From NCBI RefSeq assembly GCF_016811235.1, contig NZ_JAFBID010000025.1, forward strand, positions 1-64,000: 64,000 bases of DNA. The letters are read 5' to 3'. Origin of the DNA: Microvirga arabica (GTDB lineage: Bacteria; Pseudomonadota; Alphaproteobacteria; Rhizobiales; Beijerinckiaceae). This document shows, in pieces, positions 8,797 to 16,239 of this stretch. The notes under the pieces are model-generated. The model was not told where the DNA came from and searched no databases. It worked only from the letters and a program-made list of their open reading frames with translations. Position numbers and translations under genes: made by a program. Every line of letters begins with the position of its first letter. Positions within the stretch are counted from its first letter, which is position 1.

Positions 8797-9792
8797 ATGG
8801 CTACGATCCGCAAGCGCGGCACAAAATGGCAGGTTCAAGTCAGGCGCAAAGGCAGCCCTCCCCTGAGCCGTTCCTTCCTCCACAAAGCAGACGCCCAAGC
8901 CTGGGCACGGCACGTTGAATTGCAGGCTGACCGAGGTGACCTTATCCCGAAGGCAACCGTGCTAAGCCAACTCACGGTGGGTGATCTTATCCGCCGCTAT
9001 CTTGATGAGGTCGTGCCCCGGAAACGCAGCGCGAAGAACGAAGCAGCCGTCCTTAGGGCCTTTCTCCGGCATCCTGTCACCCAAGTAGCATTATCCAAAC
9101 TCACATCGGCACAACTCGCTGCATATCGTGACGAGCGGCTTACGGTGGTGAAGGGAGCAACCGTTAGGCGGGAGTTCGTGATCCTCCGGCATTGCTTTGA
9201 GACTGCTAAGGGAGAGTGGAGCGTCCCGCTAAGGACTAATCCGCTCAAAGCCGTCAGGCTTCCCTCTGACTCGAATGCACGGGATCGGCGCTTACAGCAA
9301 AACGATGGTGAGGGACTTATGAAAGCCATGAGCACACCCTCGGCTTGGTATCTTCGCCCTCTTATTGCCCTCGCCATCGAAACCGGGATGCGCCGAGGCG
9401 AACTTCTCTCAATCCGCTGGAAGGACGTAGACCTGACTGCTCCTACCATTCGCATCCTAAAGACCAAGAACGGGCATCCAAGGACAATCCCACTCACACC
9501 CAAGGCTATCGAAGTCTTGTCCTCGTTGGAGCGGAAGGGTGATCGGGTCTTCCCGGTCACACCCAATGCTGTGCGGCTAGCTTGGGAGAGGCTAAGGCGC
9601 AGGGCTGGCTTGGAAGACCTGAGACTACATGACCTACGCCACGAAGCCGTATCCCGTTTCTTTGAGTATGGCCTCACCGTTCCTGAGGTGGCTCTGATCA
9701 GTGGACACCGGGATCCACGGATGTTGAGCCGATACACTCACCTCAGGCCTGAGAAGGTAGCTGAGAAATTGGCTAAGGCGACCCTGAGCTAA
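8797..9792 (+). CDS. int: Tyrosine recombinase / integrase
   Basis: A 331-residue tyrosine recombinase that should cut and rejoin the tRNA-Thr attachment site. It has an N-terminal arm-binding-like segment (about residues 1-50), a SAM-like core-binding domain (about 55-150) and a C-terminal catalytic domain. The catalytic set is present: Arg in TGMRRGEL, Lys in LKTKNGHPR, HDLRH, GHRD, and the nucleophile Tyr about 313 in SRYTHL. ATG 8797 has AAAGG about nine bases upstream; TTG 8794 is in frame. It lies right beside the left repeat, and a hairpin terminator follows its stop. A fragment related to its last 28 codons recurs at 10491-10574. Confidence 0.95.
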   Translation: MATIRKRGTKWQVQVRRKGSPPLSRSFLHKADAQAWARHVELQADRGDLIPKATVLSQLTVGDLIRRYLDEVVPRKRSAKNEAAVLRAFLRHPVTQVALSKLTSAQLAAYRDERLTVVKGATVRREFVILRHCFETAKGEWSVPLRTNPLKAVRLPSDSNARDRRLQQNDGEGLMKAMSTPSAWYLRPLIALAIETGMRRGELLSIRWKDVDLTAPTIRILKTKNGHPRTIPLTPKAIEVLSSLERKGDRVFPVTPNAVRLAWERLRRRAGLEDLRLHDLRHEAVSRFFEYGLTVPEVALISGHRDPRMLSRYTHLRPEKVAEKLAKATLS

Positions 9793-9803
9793 CCACAAGA
9801 AAA

Positions 9804-9832
9804 GAGCCTGATGGCGGATTTCCGTCAGGCTC
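9804..9832 (+). terminator. Terminator hairpin after int
   Basis: GAGCCTGA (9804-9811) pairs with TCAGGCTC (9825-9832), with an inner CGG/CCG stem. It starts 12 bases after the int stop. There is no strong T-run. The same hairpin with similar flanks recurs at 10586-10612. Confidence 0.7.
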
Positions 9833-9932
9833 ATAAGTTTAGCAGAAAGGGAGGACCAAAAACCTCGCTAAGCTAACGGCCTAGCTAGCCCTGAGTTCCC
9901 TCTGCTAGCTGTCCTGGCAAACGGTAACTGAT

Positions 9933-10346
9933 TCAGCGACAGATTTCCTTACGCACCTGAACCCTCTCGCCCCAGCGGTTCACCCGCTCGTTGATGATAA
10001 TCTTGCAGCCTCCCTGATGGCGCCAATGCGGTCTAGCATAGACAGGCTGGTGCCATTCATGCCGGTCCACAACCGGAATACTCCGATACTCGCCATGGCG
10101 GTGCTTTCTCTCACGCCACTCAGGAACAGGGCGACCATAGTAGCGATCCGGATCACGATGTTCATACCTGTGTTCCGTCCGGCTGTATTGGCGACGCTCA
10201 AACAAGTCGCCATCGTAGTCTGCGACCCGGTGAGGCAGACGATCATTGGTGCGGATCGTGATGCTCACCTCTGACGCCTGAGCGGCACCTCCTAGTGCAA
10301 GAGCGGCCAATGTTCCGAGAACTACCTTTTTCCAACCGATGCTCAT
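9933..10346 (-). CDS. Small secreted basic protein, function unknown
   Basis: A 137-residue protein with a clear Sec signal peptide: a basic N-terminus, a hydrophobic core LGTLAALALGG and an AQA-S cleavage site near residue 24. The mature part is rich in Arg, His, Tyr and Asp, with several RxxY/H-type stretches and a C-terminal GGCKIIINERVNRWGERVQV-like block with a lone cysteine followed by another near the end. The ATG at 10346 has GAGGAGG about seven bases upstream. It lies antisense between int and an int remnant. I do not recognise the family; periplasmic location is inferred. Confidence 0.6.
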   Translation of the reverse strand: MSIGWKKVVLGTLAALALGGAAQASEVSITIRTNDRLPHRVADYDGDLFERRQYSRTEHRYEHRDPDRYYGRPVPEWRERKHRHGEYRSIPVVDRHEWHQPVYARPHWRHQGGCKIIINERVNRWGERVQVRKEICR

Positions 10347-10490
10347 AAGAACCCTCCTCACAGGGATGAACTCGTCCTGAGCCACCCCATTGTCCAAGAG
10401 GATGCACTAGGTCCCTTGAAGCAGAGCCAAACAGCTTCGACAGCGATTGTTCATGATCGGTGGAGGGATGATACGCCTGACGCAGCAGTT

Positions 10491-10574
10491 ATCAGCGGCC
10501 ATCATGGTTTAAGAGAGTTGAGCTGAGATACTCACCTGAGGCCAGAGAAGGTGGCTAAGGCGACAGCTGACTAA
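10491..10574 (+). pseudogene. 3' remnant of a second tyrosine integrase
   Basis: Read in the frame ending at TAA 10572-10574, it gives ISGH, then LS, a stop (TGA) where RY would be, then THLRPEKVAKAT. This matches the last 25-30 residues of the intact int (ISGHRDP..LSRYTHLRPEKVAEKLAKAT). It is followed by a near-copy of the int terminator and its downstream GAAAGGGA-CCA sequence. The catalytic tyrosine codon is lost. It is best explained as the tail of a related integrase left by an earlier element or a duplication. Confidence 0.75.
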
Positions 10575-10585
10575 ACAAAAGAAAA

Positions 10586-10612
10586 GAGCCTGATGGAGTG
10601 ACCGTCAGGCTC
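10586..10612 (+). terminator. Second copy of the int-type terminator hairpin
   Basis: GAGCCTGA (10586-10593) pairs with TCAGGCTC (10605-10612). The upstream AAACAAAAGAAAA and downstream AGTTTATCAGAAAGGGA match the flanks of the hairpin at 9804-9832. Confidence 0.65.
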
Positions 10613-10685
10613 ATAGTTTATCAGAAAGGGACCAATGAAGTTCGTAAGGTCAACAGCCAAGCCTTCTGGCAGTTCTCTCTTCGGT

Positions 10686-10817
10686 TCACAGGTCGGCCAG
10701 ATACTTTGCTACAACCAGCAGCAGCACAATGAGCGCCAAGGCTCCAATAGCAGGAAGACCCTCGGCATGTGCGTCGAGCAACTTCCAGATACGCAGGGAC
10801 AGGCGAGGCAACCTCAT
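10686..10817 (-). CDS. Small single-pass membrane peptide
   Basis: A 43-codon frame from ATG 10817 to TGA 10686-10688, with a GGAG-type site about eight bases upstream. The peptide has a basic amphipathic N-terminus (MRLPRLSLRIWKLL) and one strong hydrophobic helix (IGALALIVLLLVVAKYL). Such peptides can be membrane-active toxins, holin-like or regulatory, but nothing here decides that. A second tiny membrane peptide lies at 17276-17392. Confidence 0.5.
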   Translation of the reverse strand: MRLPRLSLRIWKLLDAHAEGLPAIGALALIVLLLVVAKYLADL

Positions 10818-10994
10818 TTCTTGTTCTCCCTCATCATGTCCTCGAACCTATCACGGAATGAGAACAAATAGGGAACATTCTAGTCAGCCTGTGGATGGCT
10901 GTGGATTGCTTTCTTCCAGCTTAGGATTAAGGCTCGACTGCTGGTGCTGGTGTGCAATCGCACAGACCCAGCCAAGGCATGTGTCAGACTGTGG

Positions 10995-11354
10995 CTATTC
11001 CTCCTGAGACTCTCCAGCCCCATCAGTTGAGTGATCCTGGTGGGGCCTTTTTCTCTTGATGATTGAACCTTTCAGACGGACCAGCCTTCGCTTCCTCTTT
11101 CTCCTGAATGGTACAGTCAGGAGCAGTTCTCCCGCCTCATCCACAATCTCGACCACATAGCGGTTCTGCTGCTCGGAAGTCAGTTCATCCCAATATGGAA
11201 CAACCTTCATAAAGACGTTTGCCACCCTCTGAGCGATACCCTGCGCGGCATCAACATCGGGAAGATCTAAGGTTTCAGGATACCTGACCCGCTTGCGCTG
11301 GTTATAGAGGAAGAGATTGTAACGTGGCATGACGGCAGGAATATTAGCCAACAT
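10995..11354 (-). CDS. DUF6894-like small protein
   Basis: A 119-residue protein whose core (from MPRYNLFLYN) resembles the short DUF6894 proteins common in Methylobacteriaceae: an N-terminal strand, LDLPDVDAAQGIAQR, then VVEIVDEAGELLLTVPF. The function is unknown. A very basic C-terminal tail (KRKRRLVRLKG..KRKRP) is added to the core. The start could be ATG 11354, which has GGTGAAG close upstream, or ATG 11330, which matches the family start. A shorter paralogue lies at 12927-13187 on the same strand. Confidence 0.65.
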   Translation of the reverse strand: MLANIPAVMPRYNLFLYNQRKRVRYPETLDLPDVDAAQGIAQRVANVFMKVVPYWDELTSEQQNRYVVEIVDEAGELLLTVPFRRKRKRRLVRLKGSIIKRKRPHQDHSTDGAGESQEE

Positions 11355-11405
11355 GACTTCACCAGCAACTTGCTAAAATGGGTTATCGTAAAACATACTC
11401 ACAGG

Positions 11406-11729
11406 TCAGTTGGCGCGGGTAGAGAACACCTGCCCTGCCTGTGAACGCTCTCTCTCATAAGCCAAGGCTAGACTCATGGCCGCCCACCGTCCCTCTGTTT
11501 CCCTGACCTTGACTAGCGATTGCTCATAGGATGCAAGCGCAGCCTCTTCTTCATCAAAAAGGTTGTTGAGGGGACCGAAAGATTGCTTTTGATAAGCAAG
11601 ATCTAGAGCCTGATCCAGAGTCTCACGGATCGTTGTGAGAGCATGAGCGGCCCCACGACACCGAAGCCGCGTCTCTTCAAGCTCGCGATAAGCCTAATGA
11701 AGAGCATTGAGGCAGATCAGATAGGTCAC
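11406..11729 (-). pseudogene. Broken helical protein gene with an internal amber stop
   Basis: A frame of 95 sense codons ends at TGA 11406-11408. It is closed upstream by a TAG at 11694-11696 and continues in the same frame to a GTG at 11729. An ideal AAAAGGAGG site lies further upstream, near an ATG at 11737 that is one base out of frame. The product would be helical and charged (EETRLRC.., LDQALDLAYQKQ, DEEEAALASYEQSLVKVRE). The amber stop and the start displacement suggest a decayed gene. I do not recognise the family. Confidence 0.5.
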
Positions 11730-11850
11730 GTCCCCATGTTGGTTCCCCTCCTTTTGGAGGAAACAACCGTATAGGCTCCCGGAGCAATAGCCTTCACATA
11801 GATCAATCAAGACTATCCAGCCTGCCGCTATTTCGGGGGAGGCGGGATTA

Positions 11851-12105
11851 TCAGCGGCGGGGCTGGGGGAAGTGAACCGCAGAGGTAAGCTGGCTCTCCC
11901 CTATGTTGCGCTCCGGTTGACCAGAACAGCCTTTGATGAGGTACTGCGGCTCACCGTTGCCCATCGAAGGCAGAAGGCGTGTCACCTCATGGATACCGCT
12001 CGGATGATTGCAGGAACCAGCGGCAAACTAACTCTTGTCAGGTTTTGCATCAACGCCAGCCCCAACCCGCACAAGATCGCCAACTCTGAACCGATGCTCC
12101 GCCAT
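11851..12105 (-). pseudogene. Nonsense-interrupted paralogue of the small gene at 12168-12371
   Basis: From ATG 12105 the frame gives MAEHRFRVGDLVRVGAG.., meets a TAG at 12028-12030 after 25 codons, then continues open to TGA 11851-11853 with EVTRLLPSMGNGEPQYLIK. Both halves match the intact neighbour at 12168-12371 (VGQLVRATG.., EVVRLLPPDTDGVPKYRI) in the same frame. It is therefore a duplicate inactivated by one nonsense change plus local divergence. Confidence 0.7.
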
Positions 12106-12167
12106 TAGGGAACCAACCAACATAAGTTAATCCAAGTTCCACAGCACCGAGGGGAGCTGCTGCGAGA

Positions 12168-12371
12168 TTAGCCCTGCGGGGCCTTGGCAATCTCCGGCTG
12201 GTTGACCACTCGCTCTTGTCCTAGAGCCTGACTCCTGATCCGGTACTTCGGTACACCATCAGTGTCAGGAGGGAGCAGGCGAACGACTTCGTACACACCG
12301 TCCTGTCCTGTTCGGTCGGAGAACTTTCCTGTAGCGCGTACAAGTTGACCGACTTGGAAGGCATGAGGCAT
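12168..12371 (-). CDS. Small conserved beta-rich protein, function unknown
   Basis: A 67-residue protein, MPHAFQVGQLVRATGKF.., with GVYEVVRLLP and YRIRSQALGQERVV blocks. Similar short proteins with a VGxLVR ... YEVxRLLPxxxGxPxYRIKS pattern are common in Rhizobiales genomic islands, in my recollection, and have no assigned function. The fold is probably a small all-beta barrel. AGGAG lies six bases before the ATG, a strong site that supports expression. A nonsense-broken paralogue lies directly downstream at 11851-12105. Confidence 0.7.
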   Translation of the reverse strand: MPHAFQVGQLVRATGKFSDRTGQDGVYEVVRLLPPDTDGVPKYRIRSQALGQERVVNQPEIAKAPQG

Positions 12372-12441
12372 TAGCAGCTCCTGTTTGGGTCAGGGAGACA
12401 AGAGGCATGGAGTTAGAGCAGTCCTCTAAAAAGGCACCGCT

Positions 12442-12906
12442 ATGACTCACCTAACGGAGGCTTTGATAAGCGGCCCTATCCACTGGTTCTCAGACTGACC
12501 TACAGGCGACGTACCTCGCTCAGGCGCAGTGGTCTACACGATTTGGAACCGGGATGGCTCCTTCATCTATGTCGGTATGTCAGGCCGGAGTTTCATAGGC
12601 GGTGCTGAGGGCAACGGGAGGGCCGGACCTTGGAGTAGGCTCAATAACCACGCAAGCGGCAGACGGAGCGGTGATCAGTTCTGCGTCTATGTCGCTGATC
12701 GACTCGTCCTCCCCACCCTCCACAATCGTATTGCTGAAATAGCTGATGGCAGTCTGTCTCTGGATAAGGCTACTCGCGACTACATCAGAGCAAACCTAGG
12801 GTTCAGATGGGTCGCTATGGAAAACGGGAGGGCTGCATTTGAGCTTGAACGTAGGCTGCAAAGGGGTGAGGCTGGGTGTGGGAAGCCGCTGTTGAACCCG
12901 CTCTAA
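12442..12906 (+). pseudogene. GIY-YIG nuclease-like gene with an early in-frame stop
   Basis: From GTG 12529 the frame reads VYTIWNRDGSFIYVGMSGRS, a GIY-YIG nuclease motif. It continues with SRLNNHASGRRSGDQFCVYV and a C-terminal FELERRLQRG with a candidate metal-binding Glu. The same frame extends upstream to ATG 12442, which has AAAGG seven bases before it, but is cut by TGA at 12496-12498 after 18 codons. Either the gene lost its N-terminus by a nonsense change, or translation restarts at GTG 12529 and the core domain survives. No strong ribosome site precedes the GTG. Confidence 0.7.
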
Positions 12907-12926
12907 GATCACAAATGCTCGTAAGT

Positions 12927-13187
12927 TCACCCACCTGCGCGATAAGGAACTGAACCTATCCACCGTCCCGGAACAGCCAGAACAGTTCGTCCATCCTCGT
13001 CAACAACCTCAACGTGGAACTCACATTCGGCCTGAGGCAGATAACCTCCCGGCGATCTAAGCCTGATGAGCATTCGCCCCATCATTAACGCAACGCTGTG
13101 GGCCGCCTCTAGGCTCGGAACATTCAAGCCCCGTGGATAATTCAGACGGCGAAAGTTGGTCCAGACGTAAACGTCATAGGTTGGCAT
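12927..13187 (-). CDS. DUF6894-like small protein
   Basis: An 86-residue protein with the DUF6894 layout: MPTYDVYVWTN, LNVPSLEAAHSVALMM, then FHVEVVDEDGRTVLAVP. It is a paralogue of the protein at 10995-11354 without the basic tail. Function unknown; soluble, no signal peptide. It converges with the GIY-YIG gene, leaving only 20 bases between the stops. No good ribosome binding site is visible. Confidence 0.65.
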   Translation of the reverse strand: MPTYDVYVWTNFRRLNYPRGLNVPSLEAAHSVALMMGRMLIRLRSPGGYLPQAECEFHVEVVDEDGRTVLAVPGRWIGSVPYRAGG

Positions 13188-13305
13188 AGCTACAATAGGG
13201 TAGCCAAAGAAGCCCCCCTTGTAAGGCGCTACTAGGGGTTAGGGCGACGGCACCAGCGAAGGAGCGCAATCCCTTTCCCCTTATCCAAGGCGGCTCGGCA
13301 GGATG

Positions 13306-13887
13306 TTAGATCGGACCTCTTGGATCGTCGTGCCAGTAGTCCCTCAACTCCTTTTCGCGCTTGCGGTCAGGCCAAACCAGATCGTCACCGTCGTACCCAT
13401 AGAACTCTGGTGCGTCCCGGACCTGCTCCTCGGTAATCTGAGTACGGTAGCCTTCAAGTGCCTTGTCGTAGGAGAGCTTGTCCCAAGGGATTGTGCGGTG
13501 GTGAACCCCGATGCCGAGGAAGCCGCCAAACGTCACGTCAACATAGAGGACACGACCGCTGACCTTCTCGATGAGCAAGCGCTTGATGGTCCCAATCCGT
13601 CTGCCCTGCTGATTGAACACCGCTGTGCCTTCCACCCGATCACTCTCGATCACCGGATGAAATGTGGGTGTGTTGTCGCTTGCCTCCCATACAAGGAAGC
13701 CATTCTCTAATATCCCGGCGGCAACGAAGGCGCGACCAACGCCAAAGGTCCACCGCTCGGTTGGGCCAACCTCTTTTACAAATGTCCAAGGTCCACTCTC
13801 GGATGGAAGTTTTTCGCCTGTAGCACCGTCAGTGAAGGCCAAGAGGTTAGGGTTCGGATCAGACTGGAAGACGTAGCAGGTTCTCAT
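13306..13887 (-). CDS. PRC-barrel domain protein
   Basis: A 193-residue protein whose middle part (about residues 75-165) reads as a PRC-barrel: SDRVEGTAVFNQQGRRIGTIKRL, a VLYVDVTFGGFLGIGVHH strand pair, then IPWDKLSYD and EEQVRDAPEF. PRC-barrels occur in RNA-processing and photosynthetic-reaction-centre proteins and in many stress-related proteins of unknown role. The N-terminal 75 residues form a separate unrecognised domain, and the C-terminus is acidic/basic and probably disordered. GAGG lies six bases before the ATG. Confidence 0.75.
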   Translation of the reverse strand: MRTCYVFQSDPNPNLLAFTDGATGEKLPSESGPWTFVKEVGPTERWTFGVGRAFVAAGILENGFLVWEASDNTPTFHPVIESDRVEGTAVFNQQGRRIGTIKRLLIEKVSGRVLYVDVTFGGFLGIGVHHRTIPWDKLSYDKALEGYRTQITEEQVRDAPEFYGYDGDDLVWPDRKREKELRDYWHDDPRGPI

Positions 13888-14095
13888 AAGTGCCTCTTAA
13901 GTTGATAAGATGCACAGCCATTGTCTCAGCCATTCGTGACCAAATTAAATATAGCGCAATAGGAAGCTTTCACCTTGCGATGGGATGTTGCCCTAGGTCA
14001 AAGCCAAAAATTACCTAAGCTCTTAAAGAAATATCTTACTATACTACCATACTAGTACACGAACTAATCCAGCATTACTTCTCTTATCCTTACTT

Positions 14096-14323
14096 TCAGA
14101 ACTCATATAACAAGGCCGCAGCTAAGCCTAATGCTAACCCAGTCACTGACCAAGTGAGACTAAGGCTCAGCCCAAGGCTGATCTGATGGGCTTTCGACTC
14201 GTCTTGGCTAAGCTGATAATGGACCCTGATACTAACGTTCCAAGGATCATGGTGTGGGTAGATCGGCCTAGCGCTGAGCCTAGACCATTTTGACCCCCAT
14301 TCGAGTGACACGATCTTGCTCAA
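14096..14323 (-). CDS. Hypothetical protein with a C-terminal membrane segment
   Basis: A 75-residue frame: a soluble half ending in QLSQDESKAHQ, then one long hydrophobic stretch (SLGLSLSLTWSVTGLALGLA) at the C-terminus. This tail-anchored layout argues weakly for a real gene. No ribosome binding site is clear and the surrounding DNA is otherwise non-coding, so it could be chance. Confidence 0.35.
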   Translation of the reverse strand: MSKIVSLEWGSKWSRLSARPIYPHHDPWNVSIRVHYQLSQDESKAHQISLGLSLSLTWSVTGLALGLAAALLYEF

Positions 14324-15017
14324 CTTTGGTCGACCGGACTGCTCATGTGACCTTTGGACAATGGCTCATACTCTTTCCTGATCGAAGCGAGCTAAACCCG
14401 ACACTGAGTTGATAGGTCTAATCCTGAGGCTCAATCATTTCGACTACCACTAGCAATACAATGTGCTGACCCTCCTTGAACCAGAATGCTCAACCAGAGG
14501 TCATGACATACCTTTGGCTACGGCATTTGTCTTCAAGACTTAGGGCAAGAGGCTAACCCGTTGGTCAAACCATCCCATTATGAATACCAAAAAGGTAATA
14601 AGGAGAATTCTCACGTACTGTTAGGCTGATAAATCAGGTACGGGGTGTGTGAAGTTATCAGGTCAAAGATGAGGTTAGGCCTAATCCTAGCCTAACCCTC
14701 TTCTCCAATAGGTTCCTTATTCAGAGCCTCTACCCACCTGCACAACCCCTCATCCACAACAGGATGTGGGAGACCTGCATCTTTAGCAATCACCCTAAAC
14801 CATAATCCCTAACCAACAGATTGGTCACTCATAATGGTCGGTCTTTAGTAAGCGTGTGTTTAACGGTTAGCTCACCCTCATCACAAAGGTTCCATGCGCT
14901 TATGTCTTAATATCTGAATACATTACCCATGACCGTAACTGGTCAAAATACATCACATTTGTCCTCAGCCCGTCAGGTTCGCCCTCGGCGGGTTTCTTTT
15001 TATCAAGAGCATCGTCA
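14324..15017. other. Long AT-richer non-coding stretch with inverted repeats
   Basis: About 700 bases with no supported reading frame. It holds an inverted repeat (GTTAGGC at 14674-14680 and GCCTAAC at 14690-14696, flanked by GAGG/CCTC). Copies of CTAATCCTRG occur at about 14418 and 14681, with a third at 17743. A hairpin plus T-run lies at 14969-15002. It may hold an origin, control region or small RNA. Nothing decides between these. Confidence 0.4.
14969..15003 (+). terminator. Rho-independent terminator or leader attenuator
   Basis: CCCGTC (14969-14974) pairs with GGCGGG (14987-14992, one G-T pair), followed by TTTCTTTTTAT. It ends 15 bases before the start of the HTH gene. Since no plus-strand gene is seen for more than 1.5 kb upstream, it may end an unseen small RNA or act as an attenuator. 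Confidence 0.65.
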
Positions 15018-15581
15018 ATGCATTACACAACTGAGGTTTTGGACCGTTCTACGGGAGACCTGAAAGAAGTAAGCTTAGGGAACTGGATTACCGTCACTGA
15101 GCTTGGCGAGCGATATGGCGTAGGAAACAAGAAGGTACGTTCAATCCTGCATCACATGGGGCTGCTCCAAAGCGAAGGGAAACACGGACGCTATCGCCTA
15201 ACGGCCAACGCTGTTGAGCAGGGGCTTGGCATACGTCATGACAAACCGAAAAAGTCCAAATACCCGTTTGATGTGATTGGCCCTGAGGGTCAGAGACTTA
15301 TCGCTCTCGCTTGGGATGAGGCTGTCACTGACCTTGAACGTGAGCGACTGAATGATCCACAAGCTCGCTCGGCTGACGCGGCATTGCAGGAGTTTCAAGC
15401 TCTTTTGCCCTCACCTATGACGACTCAGGAAGAGGTCTGCTGGCTAACGAGCCGGTTCCCGGACCTGACGTACCAGCAGATTGCTGACTTGCTGGGCGTC
15501 CAGCGTCCTCTCGTCAGTCGCTACGCCAACCTTCAAAAGAAGCAAATTGCCTTTCGTGCGAGCCAGAAGGTGTCTGTCTGA
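15018..15581 (+). CDS. Two-HTH DNA-binding protein, probable element regulator
   Basis: A 187-residue protein with two likely DNA-binding units. Residues about 22-65 (WITVTELGERYGVGNKKVRSILHHMGLL then GRYRLT) look like a winged helix. The C-terminus (FPDLTYQQIADLLGVQRPLVSRYANLQ) is a classic helix-turn-helix of sigma-4/SorC style. The middle is acidic and helical. It probably controls element genes or replication, an inference from architecture and position only. It starts 15 bases after a terminator-like hairpin and is followed 90 bases later by rnhA. Confidence 0.65.
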   Translation: MHYTTEVLDRSTGDLKEVSLGNWITVTELGERYGVGNKKVRSILHHMGLLQSEGKHGRYRLTANAVEQGLGIRHDKPKKSKYPFDVIGPEGQRLIALAWDEAVTDLERERLNDPQARSADAALQEFQALLPSPMTTQEEVCWLTSRFPDLTYQQIADLLGVQRPLVSRYANLQKKQIAFRASQKVSV

Positions 15582-15671
15582 AAGCCGCATTTACGCTTTC
15601 CCAATGCAAACTGGCAAATCAACCCACGAGCCATTTGCCTCATCGAAAATCATAAAAGCAAAGAGATTGAA

Positions 15672-16151
15672 ATGACTATGCAGAACGATGGACAAGCCAT
15701 TGTCTTCACCGATGGCGCTTGCCTCGGAAACCCCGGGCCAGGAGGCTACGCGGCTGTTGTCACCATTGCAGGACAAGAGCAAATCATTGTCGGGCGTGAT
15801 CCCTCGACCACGAACAACAAGATGGAAATGACCGCAGCGATCAAAGCCCTTGAAGCCGTCCCTCACTCGACCTCGATCATCATCCACAGCGATAGCCAAT
15901 ACGTCATAAAAGGCGCGACCTAATGGCTTCGCGGCTGGAAGGCTAAGGGCTGGCGTAAGGCTGATGGTAAGCCTGTGCTGAACCAAGACCTCTGGCTAGA
16001 AATGGACAGGTTGATCCAAGGCCGGAAGATCACTTGGCAATGGGTCAAGGGTCATGCAGGACATGAGCAGAATGAGCGAGTTGACGGACTTGCTAATACT
16101 GAGGCTCAGATGGCAGCTATGGCGATTGGGTTCGCCGGAAGAGCAAGGTAA
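15672..16151 (+). pseudogene. rnhA: Ribonuclease HI gene with an in-frame ochre stop
   Basis: The frame encodes a full-length RNase HI of 159 codons apart from a TAA at 15921-15923 (codon 84). Catalytic positions are all readable: FTDGACLGNPGPGG (Asp), NNKMEMTAAI (Glu), HSDSQYVIKG (Asp) and NERVDGLA (Asp), the last after the stop. The stop falls between YVIKGAT and WLRGWKAKGW, where family members carry a Lys, Glu or Gln, so one base change explains it. The truncated product would lack the last aspartate and should be inactive. Confidence 0.85.
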
Positions 16152-16175
16152 CGGCTTGCCCACTATTTAACGAAC

Positions 16176-16209
16176 CCCTCTCAGAAGCTAATCACGGCAA
16201 CTGAGAGGG
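16176..16209. terminator. Strong hairpin between convergent genes
   Basis: CCCTCTCAG (16176-16184) pairs perfectly with CTGAGAGGG (16201-16209), loop of 16. It lies between rnhA and the convergent receiver gene and could serve both. Confidence 0.65.
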
Positions 16210-16239
16210 TTTGCTGATACATGTGTTTGTCCGGGTATT

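Noticed and set aside
10635..10871. 78-codon plus-strand frame after the second int-type terminator
   Set aside because: Low-complexity polar translation with no ribosome site; the minus-strand membrane peptide at 10686-10817 is better supported.
11406..16151. Stop-codon reassignment or a suppressor tRNA explaining the interrupted genes
   Set aside because: All three stop codons are involved, neighbouring genes end normally at the same codons, and no suppressor-like tRNA is present.
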